A stretch of 64,000 nucleotides of DNA, from positions 1,846,350 through 1,910,349 of the forward strand of contig NZ_JBEUWX010000002.1 in the NCBI RefSeq assembly GCF_041770905.1, in the 5' to 3' direction. Made by a program: the position numbers and the translations under genes. Origin of the DNA: Propionivibrio hellwigii (GTDB taxonomy: Bacteria > Pseudomonadota > Gammaproteobacteria > Burkholderiales > Rhodocyclaceae). The notes under the pieces are model-generated. The model did no database searches, had not been told where the DNA came from, and worked only from the letters and a program-made list of their open reading frames with translations. Below are positions 44,531-52,130 of the stretch, in pieces; position 1 is the stretch's first letter; the number at the start of each line of letters is the position of its first letter.

Positions 44531-45709
44531 ATGACTACCGTATCCGGGCCGCTGGCCACTGCATCCGTTTTCGATTTTGAACGCCACATTGATCGCAGCG
44601 GCGGTGATTCGCTTAAATGGAACCGTTATGCCGGGCGCGATGTTGTGCCGCTCTGGGTGGCGGATATGGACTTTGCCGCCCCGCCCGCCGTGCTTGACGC
44701 ACTGCGCCAGCGTATCGGCCATGGCGTGCTCGGCTATGCTAAGCCGTGGCCGTCGCTGATCGAAGCAACGCTGGCGCACCTGAACCAGCAGTATGGCTGG
44801 TCGGTCGACCCCGACTGGCTGGTCTGGCTGCCCGGCGTTGTACCGGGATTGAGCCTTGCCTGCCGGGCGATTGCCGGCGATGTCATGACCGCGACGCCGA
44901 TTTATCCCCCATTTCTTGCCGTGCCGGAAAGCTCCGGGCGTGTCTTGACTACGGCAGCTTTGCATCTGGATGACGAGGCGGGTCATCGACAATGGCGTTG
45001 GGACTGGGCGGCGCTGGAAGCGGCCGTGACGCCCGCAACCCGTTTGCTGCTCCTCTGCCACCCGCATAATCCGGTCGGGCGGGCCTGGTGTGCCGATGAG
45101 TTGGCAAAGCTGGCGGATTTTTGCCAGCGCCACGATCTTTACGTTTGTTCCGACGAAATCCACTGCGATCTGATTCTTGACGCGGATAAACGACACACGC
45201 CGCTGGCGCTGGCGCATCCGGAACTGGCTTCCCGCTGCATGACGCTGATGGCCCCTTCCAAGACGTACAACATTCCGGGGCTGGGCTGCTCGTTCGCCAT
45301 CATTCAGGATCCGGCGCTGCGCGCGCGTTTTGCCGAGGCCATGTGCGGCATCGTGCCGGACGTGAATGTGCTCGGCATGGTTGCCGCCGAAGCGGCTTAC
45401 CGCGAAGGCGAGCCGTGGCGCCAGGCGGCGCTCGACGTCTTGCGCGCCCGGCGTGACCGTGTCGAACAGGCGATTGCCGACATGCCCGGACTATCAACCA
45501 CGCACGTTGAGGCGACCTACCTGGCCTGGATCGACGCACGCGGCCTGAAGGTCACCGACCCCGCAGAGTTTTTTGAACAGGCGGGCGTCGGCTTGTCGAA
45601 CGGCGTCGATTTCGGCGCCCCCGGCTGGGTGCGGCTCAACTTCGCCTGCACGGCGGAGACGCTGGAAACCGCGCTCGCCCGCATCCGGCGCGCCTGCGAA
45701 CGGCGTTAA
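44531..45709 (+). CDS. PLP-dependent C-S beta-lyase (MalY/PatB type)
   Basis: The 392-residue aminotransferase-fold enzyme begins MTTVSGPLATASVFDFERHI and contains NRYAGRDVVPLWVADMDFAA, the PLP-binding LLCHPHNPVGRAW, VCSDEIHCDLIL and the Schiff-base lysine in APSKTYNIPGLGCSFAI. This is the MalY/PatB family, which cleaves cystathionine and related thioethers. It starts 7 nt after cysK and is probably co-transcribed, so a role in converting cystathionine to homocysteine is likely. Its stop is followed within 15 nt by the second repeat island. Confidence 0.92.
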   Translation: MTTVSGPLATASVFDFERHIDRSGGDSLKWNRYAGRDVVPLWVADMDFAAPPAVLDALRQRIGHGVLGYAKPWPSLIEATLAHLNQQYGWSVDPDWLVWLPGVVPGLSLACRAIAGDVMTATPIYPPFLAVPESSGRVLTTAALHLDDEAGHRQWRWDWAALEAAVTPATRLLLLCHPHNPVGRAWCADELAKLADFCQRHDLYVCSDEIHCDLILDADKRHTPLALAHPELASRCMTLMAPSKTYNIPGLGCSFAIIQDPALRARFAEAMCGIVPDVNVLGMVAAEAAYREGEPWRQAALDVLRARRDRVEQAIADMPGLSTTHVEATYLAWIDARGLKVTDPAEFFEQAGVGLSNGVDFGAPGWVRLNFACTAETLETALARIRRACERR

Positions 45710-45723
45710 ACGGCTGCCCGCTA

Positions 45724-45822
45724 GCCCGCGTATTTAGGGCATCTCCGGCGCACATGCCCTGAAGCCCTTTATTTATAAGGGTTTCAGAGGTGCATGCTCG
45801 GAAACGCCCAATCCACGCGGGC
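45724..45822. repeat. Palindrome array, first block of island C (3 units)
   Basis: Cores lie at 45724-45740 (GCCCGCGTATTTAGGGC), 45764-45781 (GCCCTTTATTTATAAGGG) and 45806-45822 (GCCCAATCCACGCGGGC), with steps of 40 and 42 nt. The linkers between them, such as TTTCAGAGG...CTCGGAAA, are themselves imperfect palindromes. The block starts 15 nt after the upstream gene stop. Confidence 0.78.
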
Positions 45823-45854
45823 TTCAGAGGGGGTGCCCTGATCACCTTACACAA

Positions 45855-45952
45855 CGACTCGACTTTATCAAAATGCTGCGTTGGCTTTGCCTTGCCGTAC
45901 TAAACGTACTGTCTGCGGCTTACCGCTTTGTCTTTGGCAAAGTCGAGCTATA
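45855..45952. mobile_element. Correia-like element, copy C1 (tandem with C2)
   Basis: The ends are CGACTCGACTT and AAGTCGAGCTATA. Internal matches to the other copies include TTGCCGTACTAAACGTACTG and GTCTGCGGCTTACCGC. The left TATAG is eroded. The right end shares the TATA at 45949-45952 with the left end of copy C2, giving a head-to-tail tandem. Confidence 0.7.
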
Positions 45953-46053
45953 GCGGCTTCCTTCGCCAAAATACTTCGTTGGCTCGCCTTGCCGTACTGC
46001 TTGTACTGTCAGCGGCTCGCCGCCTTGTCTTTTGGCAAAGTTGAGCCGCTATA
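45949..46053. mobile_element. Correia-like element, copy C2 (best preserved)
   Basis: The 105-bp element has perfect 10-bp terminal inverted repeats, TATAGCGGCT and AGCCGCTATA, and internal arms CGCCAAAA and TTTTGGC. On the minus strand the inside reads GACAAGGCGGCGAGCCGC, then TGACAGTACAAGCAGTACGG and CAAGGCGAGCCAACG. From memory this is almost the same as the core of Neisseria Correia/NEMIS elements (GACAAGGCGACGAAGCCGCA, GACAGTACAAATAGTACGG). TATA ends fit TA target-site duplication. No coding capacity. Confidence 0.8.
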
Positions 46054-46083
46054 TTTTAGGCACCGCAGAAAGGGTGCCCTGAA

Positions 46084-46260
46084 CCCCGCGTATTTAGGGC
46101 ATTTCAAAGGAGGGCGCTCGCAAACCCGCGTAAACAGGGCATCCCAGAGCACCCCACCCGAAAACGCCCTATTTATAAGGGCTTCAGAGGCTCCTATCCG
46201 GAGACGCCCAATCCACGCGGGGTTCGGAGCACCTACCTAGAGCATCTTTATCGACACGGG
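46084..46260. repeat. Palindrome array, second block of island C (5 units)
   Basis: Cores lie at 46084-46100, 46124-46140, 46166-46182, 46206-46222 and about 46242-46260, with steps of 36-42 nt. The first core is 31 nt after copy C2, the same distance as after copy B. Arms alternate between GCCC/GGGC and CCCGCG/CGCGGG types. Confidence 0.78.
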
Positions 46261-46264
46261 TTTG

Positions 46265-46556
46265 CGGGCATTCCCTTTCGCGTATTCGATCACGACGAAG
46301 CACCCAAAAACCCCTTAGGCGCAGCCGCAGGCGCGGGGCAGCTTGGCGGAAGCAAGGGCTTGATTGTCTGAGCGCAGCGAGTTAATCAAGCCCGCCGCCA
46401 AGCAAACCCGCGACAAGGAGTTTTCTGCGCCTCGGGGTCGCGTTTCTTTGCTGACTTTCTTTGGCGAGATAAAGAAAGAAGGTAGGAAAGTCAGCGGGAC
46501 GCGCTGCCGCTCAGCGCAACGGCATCAAGAGGAGTTCCGTGGGTGGAAGTCAGCGC
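46265..46556 (-). repeat. Repeat module of about 290 bp, copy C (inverted)
   Basis: This is the reverse complement of copies A and B. It includes TTCGCGTATTCGATCAC and CCTTAGGCGCAGCC, also found at the end of copy A, plus the hairpin GACTTTCTTTGG...GGAAAGTC and the GCGCTGCCGCTCAGCGC segment. It is the most complete copy. No coding frame is conserved. Confidence 0.75.
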
Positions 46557-46608
46557 GCAGGCTATGGCAATTCCTATATTTAAAGTATCTCAGGACACCT
46601 GCCCGCTA

Positions 46609-46985
46609 GCCCGCGTATTTAGGGCTTCTCCGGCGCCCCTGCCCTGAAGTCCTTGTAAACAGGGCATTTCCGGGCGCCCTATCCGCCAGCCCTTTATCCA
46701 TAAGGGTTCCAGAGGTGCTTGCCCGGAGACGCCCTATCTACAAGGGGTTCCGAAATGTCTGCCCAAAATGCCCTATTGGCGGGAACTCTGGCAGTGATCT
46801 GGTGGGCGCGGCGGCGGGAATGTAGGTATGCTGGTCGTGTGTTTCTGGTGTGGTGGTCGGCTGGCTTCCGAAACCACCGTCCTGAAGCCCGCGTATTTAT
46901 GGCTTCTCCAAGGTGGATGCTCTGGAGCCCTTGTAAACAGGGCATCTCCCGGCACCCTATCCGCAAACGCCCTATTCACGCGGGT
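46609..46985. repeat. Palindrome array, third block of island C (8 units)
   Basis: Cores lie at 46609-46625, 46649-46665, 46689-46706, 46731-46747 and 46770-46783, then after a unique segment of about 100 bp at 46887-46903, 46927-46943 and 46969-46985. Steps inside the two runs are 39-42 nt. The array ends about 30 nt before the stop codon of the converging dehydrogenase gene. Confidence 0.78.
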
Positions 46986-47013
46986 TTCAGAGCACTCCCC
47001 AGTCATACGCCCT

Positions 47014-47979
47014 TCAAAAGCGGTTGGCCTGGATGTAGTTTTTACCGCCGGTGAGGAATTCGATCAGATTGGTGACGGCGCAGAGCGCCTGTCGTTCAAC
47101 GCTCTCAAAAGTACGGCTGCCGATGTGCGGCGTTATCAGAATCGAGTCGATTTCCTGGAACGGATGGCCGGGGCGTATCGGTTCTTCCGCAAGGACATCG
47201 GCGCCATAGCCGGCCAGTTGGCCGCTCCGGCAGGCGGCGGCCACATCGGCTTCGACGATCAGCCCGCCACGTGCCGTATTGATAAGATAGGCCCCTTTTT
47301 TCATGATGGCCAGCGTGCGCGCGTTGATAAAGCCGCGTGTGGTGTCATTCAATGGCATATGCAGGGAAACGATATCGGCGTCGGCCAGAACAGCTTCAGG
47401 CGTGGCCTGACGAATCACGTCGAATTGCGTCTGCCTGTCCTCCGGCCAATGCGGGCTGTAGGCGATGCAGCGCATGCCAAAGGCCTGGGCGCGTTTGACG
47501 ACTTCCCGGCCGATGCGGCCCAGGCCAAGGATGCCCAGGGTTTTGCCCATGAGTTTGTGGCCGGTATGTCGCGTCCAATGGCCGGCCTTGACGGCACGGG
47601 CGTGCGGCCAGAATGCCTTGACCAAGGCGATCATCAGGCCGATCGTGTGTTCGGCGACCGTGGTGTGATTGACGCCGGGCGTAAATAGTACGGGAATGGA
47701 TCGCTGCGTCGCATGGGCGACATCGATCGAATCGAGGCCGATGCCGTATTTGGCGATGACTTTCAGCCGGTCGCCGGCGGCGTCGATGACGCGGGCAGTG
47801 ATTTGGTCATCGCCATTGAGAAAGCCGTCAAATGGCCCCTGTTCGGCGATGAGTGCCAGCATCTGAGCTTCATTGAGCGGGCCGCGCGCCGGGACGATCG
47901 TAAAACCGCTGCTTGCCAGCAGTGCATGGTGTGCACCGGGGGTGTCTTGAAAACTCGTCGTCGTTAACAAAATTTTCAT
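47014..47979 (-). CDS. D-2-hydroxyacid dehydrogenase (phosphoglycerate dehydrogenase-like)
   Basis: The 321-residue NAD enzyme begins MKILLTTTSFQDTPGAHHAL. It has the NAD motif LGILGLGRIGREVVKRAQAF, the substrate Arg in LINTARGGLIVE, the catalytic Glu in VLAEEPI and the His in ILITPHIGSRTFESVER. The exact 2-hydroxyacid is not clear. The family includes SerA-like, glyoxylate and hydroxypyruvate reductases. A TRAP transporter for an organic acid is divergent next door, so it may act on the imported compound. Confidence 0.88.
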   Translation of the reverse strand: MKILLTTTSFQDTPGAHHALLASSGFTIVPARGPLNEAQMLALIAEQGPFDGFLNGDDQITARVIDAAGDRLKVIAKYGIGLDSIDVAHATQRSIPVLFTPGVNHTTVAEHTIGLMIALVKAFWPHARAVKAGHWTRHTGHKLMGKTLGILGLGRIGREVVKRAQAFGMRCIAYSPHWPEDRQTQFDVIRQATPEAVLADADIVSLHMPLNDTTRGFINARTLAIMKKGAYLINTARGGLIVEADVAAACRSGQLAGYGADVLAEEPIRPGHPFQEIDSILITPHIGSRTFESVERQALCAVTNLIEFLTGGKNYIQANRF

Positions 47980-48222
47980 GGCATGGGAACGTGGTGATAT
48001 TCGTCGGCTAAAAACAAGGGGGGTGGCTGTTTTTACGGGCGTGAGTGGTTGTCGCAGGTCAAGGCAATGCTATACACTGCATCCTATCATGTCGCCCGCC
48101 CGCTCCCTTTCTGGTTCCTTGCCGGTTGTGGAAAATTGGGGGTGTGCGCGCCTTGCGAAAAGCTGCAGGGGAGCGATAATCGACCCGTGGATTTCATCAG
48201 TCAAATAAAGAAAGGATATGCC

Positions 48223-49251
48223 ATGCACACCCCGGTTACTCAAAGAACCTTCCTTTCCGTTGCCCTGGCCTCGGCGCTGGCGCTGACTTTTAGCAGCGCG
48301 CAAGCCGCGGATATCAAGGCGCGCAACGTCAAGTTCCCGATCGTCAATGCCATCGACCATCCGCAAGGCCTGGGCGCGCAGAAGTTTGTCGAGGTGGTCA
48401 ATCAGAAGAGCGGCGGCAAGATCAAGATCAAGGTTTTCCCGAATGGCACGCTTGGCGGCGAGCAGCAGGTCGCTGCGGCGATGCAGGGGGGGACGGTTGA
48501 AGTTTCGATGATGTCGCCCGCGCAGTTGGTCGGCACGGTCAAGGAATTCGTCGTGCTCGATTTCCCCTTTTCTTTTGCCAGCGAGAAGCAGGCCGATGCG
48601 GTGCTTGACGGCCCCTTCGGTAAAAAGCTGATGGATTACATGCCAGCCAAGGGCTGGGTCGGTCTGGGCTTTATGGAGCAGGGCTATCGCAGCATCAGCA
48701 ACAGCAAGCATCCGATTAACAAGCTCGAAGATATCAAAGGGCTGAAGATCCGCACGATTCTCAACCCGCTGTACGTCGATATGCTCAATACGCTGGGCGC
48801 TAATGCGGTGCCGATGCCCTTCCCGGAACTTTACTCGGCGATGGAGACAAAGACCGTCGATGGCCAGGAAAACCCGGAAACGACCGTGGATGCCAGCAAG
48901 TTCTACGAGGTTCAGAAATATTTCAGCGCGACCCGCCATATCTATAATCCACAGATGCTGATGGTCGGCAAGAAATTCTGGGATTCACTGTCGGCTGACG
49001 AAAAAAAGATCTTCGAGGAAGCCGCCATTGAGGCGCGTGATGTGCAGCGCAAGGCGGCACGTGCAATGACCGAAAAATCACGCAAGGTAATGACCGATCA
49101 CGGCATGCAGTTGAACGAGATCGCTCCGGCCGAAATTGCACGCATGCGCGATGCCGTCAAACCCGTGACCGATAAATACGCCGCACAGCTCGATCCGGAG
49201 CTGGTCAAGGCTTTCCGCGCGGAGCTTGAAAAGACCAAGGATCTTAAATAG
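48223..49251 (+). CDS. dctP: TRAP transporter solute-binding protein (DctP family)
   Basis: The 342-residue protein has a signal peptide (MHTPVTQRTFLSVALASALA, cleavage near SSAQAAD). The DctP pattern includes HPQGLGAQKFVEVVNQKSGG, FPNGTLGGEQQVAAAMQGGT and the ligand Arg region EDIKGLKIRTILNPL, followed by PFPELYSAMETKTVDGQENP. The ATG at 48223 has AAAGGA upstream and gives a normal signal peptide, whereas the frame back to 48049 does not. It binds an organic acid, identity unknown, and delivers it to the DctQM permease encoded downstream. Confidence 0.92.
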   Translation: MHTPVTQRTFLSVALASALALTFSSAQAADIKARNVKFPIVNAIDHPQGLGAQKFVEVVNQKSGGKIKIKVFPNGTLGGEQQVAAAMQGGTVEVSMMSPAQLVGTVKEFVVLDFPFSFASEKQADAVLDGPFGKKLMDYMPAKGWVGLGFMEQGYRSISNSKHPINKLEDIKGLKIRTILNPLYVDMLNTLGANAVPMPFPELYSAMETKTVDGQENPETTVDASKFYEVQKYFSATRHIYNPQMLMVGKKFWDSLSADEKKIFEEAAIEARDVQRKAARAMTEKSRKVMTDHGMQLNEIAPAEIARMRDAVKPVTDKYAAQLDPELVKAFRAELEKTKDLK

Positions 49252-49258
49252 CCGTGAG

Positions 49259-49293
49259 GCATGGCGGCCGGCGCCGAAAGCAGGCCGCCATGC
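49259..49293 (+). promoter_or_regulatory. Perfect 11-bp hairpin between dctP and dctQ
   Basis: The arms GCATGGCGGCC and GGCCGCCATGC pair around a 13-nt loop just after the dctP stop. A short T-run (CTTTTG) follows. Such a hairpin could stabilise the dctP mRNA or partly terminate, giving more binding protein than permease. Confidence 0.6.
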
Positions 49294-49379
49294 GCAGGCT
49301 TTTGCGGTGCATCAGAGTGTGAGAATGGGGTGTTGATGGCGCGGGTTGAGGGTGTAATCCGCAGGCGCTGAAGGTCGCG

Positions 49380-49952
49380 ATGAAATCTTTCGATAAATTC
49401 TTGACGCGTATGATGAACGGCATCATCGTCGTTTCACTGGCTTTGATGGTCATTATGGTTTTCAGCAACGTTGTGCTGCGTTACGCCTTTAATTCCGGTA
49501 TTACCGCATCGGAAGAACTTTCACGGTTATTTTTCCTCTGGCTGATTTTTGTCGGCGCTATCGTTGCCATGAGAGAACGCGCGCATTTGGGCGTCGATAC
49601 GCTGGTTGTGCGCCTGCCGCGCGCCGGCAGAATTTTCTGTGCATTGTTGAGCAATGCGCTGATGCTTTGGGTCTGTTACCTCTTTTTCGTCGGTAGCTGG
49701 CGGCAAACGCTGGTGGGCTGGGGCACATTGAAGCCGGCCACGGGAATTCCGATGGCCTTTCATTACGGTGTCGGGCTGATTATGAGCGTTGGCGTTGCCA
49801 TCATTCTGATTGGCAATACCTGGCGCATTCTGCGCGGGCAGGCGAATGAAACGGACTTGATTCAGGTGGTTGAATCGGAGGACTCGCCGGCAGAAACTCC
49901 GGAACATGAATCTGTAGGCGCAACTGATCGCAGCCCGGCTGATCGCGGATAG
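49380..49952 (+). CDS. dctQ: TRAP transporter small permease subunit
   Basis: The 190-residue protein has four hydrophobic segments and the DctQ signature around ITASEELSRLFFLWLIFVGA followed by IVAMRERAHLGVDTLV. The C-terminus is acidic and cytoplasmic (VVESEDSPAETPEHESVG). With DctM it forms the sodium-coupled membrane part of the TRAP system. It is 14 nt upstream of dctM and clearly co-transcribed. Confidence 0.93.
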   Translation: MKSFDKFLTRMMNGIIVVSLALMVIMVFSNVVLRYAFNSGITASEELSRLFFLWLIFVGAIVAMRERAHLGVDTLVVRLPRAGRIFCALLSNALMLWVCYLFFVGSWRQTLVGWGTLKPATGIPMAFHYGVGLIMSVGVAIILIGNTWRILRGQANETDLIQVVESEDSPAETPEHESVGATDRSPADRG

Positions 49953-49966
49953 GGAGTAGGGCAAAC

Positions 49967-51244
49967 ATGGTCGTGACGATTTTTCTTGTTTCCCTGCTCG
50001 GCGCCATGGCACTGGGCATGCCGATCGCCTTTGCATTGATGGTCTGCGGCATTGCGCTGATGCTGCATATGGATATGTTCGATGCGCAGCTGATTGCACA
50101 GAACACGATCGACGGCGCCGATAACTTCGTGTTGATGGCGGTGCCGTTTTTCATGCTGGCGGGTGAATTTATGAATGCGGGCGGTCTCTCGCGGCGCATC
50201 GTCAATCTGGCGATGGCGCTGGTGGGGCATATCCGCGGCGGCTTGGGCTACGTGGCCGTCATCGCAGCAATCATCATGGCCAGCCTGTCCGGTTCAGCAG
50301 CGGCCGATACCGCCGCACTCGGCGTGTTGCTGATTCCGATGATGCGCCAGGCCGGTTACAGCGTGCCGCGTTCGGCCGGGCTGATTTCTGCGGGTGGCAT
50401 CATCGCGCCGATCATTCCGCCGAGCATTCCTTTCGTCATGTTCGGCGTCATCGCCCAAGTATCGATTACCAAGCTGTTCATGGCGGGCATTGTGCCGGGC
50501 GTGATGATGGGCCTCAGTATCCTGATTGCCTGGGCCTGGGTGATCCGCAAGGATAAGCTTGAATCGCATCCGCGCCAGAGCTTCCGACAGATCTGGGCGG
50601 CGGCGGTCGATAGCCTGTGGGCGCTGGTCATGCCGCTGATTATCATCGTTGGCCTGAGAATGGGTGTGTTTACGCCGACCGAGGCCGCAGTTGTCGCGGC
50701 AGTGTATGCCTTGTTTGTCGGCATGGTTGTTTATCGGGAAATCAAGTTCTCGCAGCTTTACGGACTGCTGCTCAACGCCGGAAAGATTACTGCTGTCGTC
50801 ATGCTGCTGGCCGGCGCGGCGATGGTTTCTTCCTGGCTGATTACCGTGGCCGATCTGCCGGGACAACTGGCCGAGATGCTCGCGCCATTTATGGGCAATC
50901 AGATTCTGCTGATGGTCGCCATCATGATCATTGTCGTCGTCGTCGGTACGGCTATGGACATGACGCCGACCATTCTTATCCTGACGCCGGTGCTGATGCC
51001 GGTGATTAGACAGGCGGGCATTGATCCGATCTACTTTGGCGTCATCTTCATTATCAATAACGCTATCGGGCTGGTTACACCGCCGGTCGGTACGACGCTG
51101 AATGTCATCTGCGGCGTCGCCAAGATCAAGATAGACGAGGCGATCGTCGGCGTCATGCCCTTCATGATTGCGGAACTTATTGTATTGGCTCTGCTGACGG
51201 TGTTTCCGTCGCTGGTGCTCACGCCGATGAAATGGCTTACCTAG
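49967..51244 (+). CDS. dctM: TRAP transporter large permease subunit
   Basis: The 425-residue DctM protein has about 12 hydrophobic segments. Recognisable family stretches are FVLMAVPFFMLAGEFMNAGG, ASLSGSAAADTAALGVLLIP, SAGGIIAPIIPPSIPFVMFG and NNAIGLVTPPVGTTLNVICG. It forms the transport channel of the sodium-driven TRAP importer together with DctQ. Length is normal. It is followed 79 nt later by a second binding-protein gene. Confidence 0.95.
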   Translation: MVVTIFLVSLLGAMALGMPIAFALMVCGIALMLHMDMFDAQLIAQNTIDGADNFVLMAVPFFMLAGEFMNAGGLSRRIVNLAMALVGHIRGGLGYVAVIAAIIMASLSGSAAADTAALGVLLIPMMRQAGYSVPRSAGLISAGGIIAPIIPPSIPFVMFGVIAQVSITKLFMAGIVPGVMMGLSILIAWAWVIRKDKLESHPRQSFRQIWAAAVDSLWALVMPLIIIVGLRMGVFTPTEAAVVAAVYALFVGMVVYREIKFSQLYGLLLNAGKITAVVMLLAGAAMVSSWLITVADLPGQLAEMLAPFMGNQILLMVAIMIIVVVVGTAMDMTPTILILTPVLMPVIRQAGIDPIYFGVIFIINNAIGLVTPPVGTTLNVICGVAKIKIDEAIVGVMPFMIAELIVLALLTVFPSLVLTPMKWLT

Positions 51245-51323
51245 AGCAAGGGCGGTAGGTAAGAGGCCGGCGTACAGACCTTTGTTATTGTTCGTAGGCG
51301 TTCATTTCACACAGGAGAGGAGC

Positions 51324-52130
51324 ATGAAAATGAAATCGATAAGCTTAGTTTCCGTAATGGCCCTAACTTTTTGTTTCACCGCACCGCTGCAGGCCAAGGA
51401 AGAAAAGATGACACTGCGGCTGGGATTTGAGACCTCGCTTGAGAGTCCGCAAGGTGTTGGCGCCAAAGAAATGGCGCAGGTTGCCAATAAGCTTTCCAAA
51501 GGGCGAATCAATATCGAGCTGTTTCCCGACCAGCAACTCGGCACAGGGCCGCAGATGATCGAGATGGTCAAGAAAGGTGAGCTCGACATCTTTCAGGGCG
51601 GCGCGGGCATGTTCTCGGCTATGGAACCGCGTCTGAACGTATTCGATATTCCGTATCTGTTCGAGTCGGTCGAGCAGGCTTACAAGGTACTCGACAGCAA
51701 ATTCGGTAAGGAAATGCTGGCAACGCTTGAACCGCATGGACTTAAGGGCCTGTCCTTTTGGGAAAACGGTATTCGTTCGACGACCAATAATGTTCGCCCG
51801 ATTACCAAGCCGGACGATATTAAAGGTCTGAAAATGCGCGTCATGCCGGCCAATCCGGTGCATGTCATGCTATGGAAAGGGCTGGGCGCCGAGCCAACGC
51901 CACTGCCTTTCGGTGAAATTTACGACAAGCTCAAGCGTGGCGAGCTGGACGGTCAGGAACACCCGATTGCGCCAATTTACGCAGGAAAATTCTATGAGGT
52001 ACAAAAATACCTATCGTTAACAAAACATATGTATGGCCCGCTGATCCAGATCACGAATCTGGAGAAATTCAAGGCCATGCCGAAAGCGACACAGAATATC
52101 CTGCTCAAGGCTTCCTACGCCGGCGTGTAG
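51324..52130 (+). pseudogene. Second DctP-like binding protein, C-terminally truncated
   Basis: The product (268 residues, start MKMKSISLVSVMALTFCFTA with AGGAGAGG upstream) has a signal peptide ending LQAKE. It follows the DctP pattern: ESPQGVGAKEMAQVANKLSK, FPDQQLGTGPQMIEMVKKGE, KPDDIKGLKMRVMPANPVHV and FGEIYDKLKRGELDGQEHPI. It ends abruptly at LLKASYAGV, about 60 residues short of the usual length, where the final helices are missing. The following DNA is prophage-like. It is probably a relic or a trimmed paralogue of the intact dctP. Confidence 0.8.

Noticed and set aside
45881..46240. Frames of 80-290 codons inside the repeat islands
   Set aside because: They run through palindromic repeats, differ between copies of the same repeat and have no ribosome sites, so they are not genes.
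45724..46985. Possible CRISPR array (regular spacing of about 40 nt)
   Set aside because: The recurring cores are short, palindromic and degenerate, the linkers are related to each other rather than unique spacers, and no cas genes are nearby.
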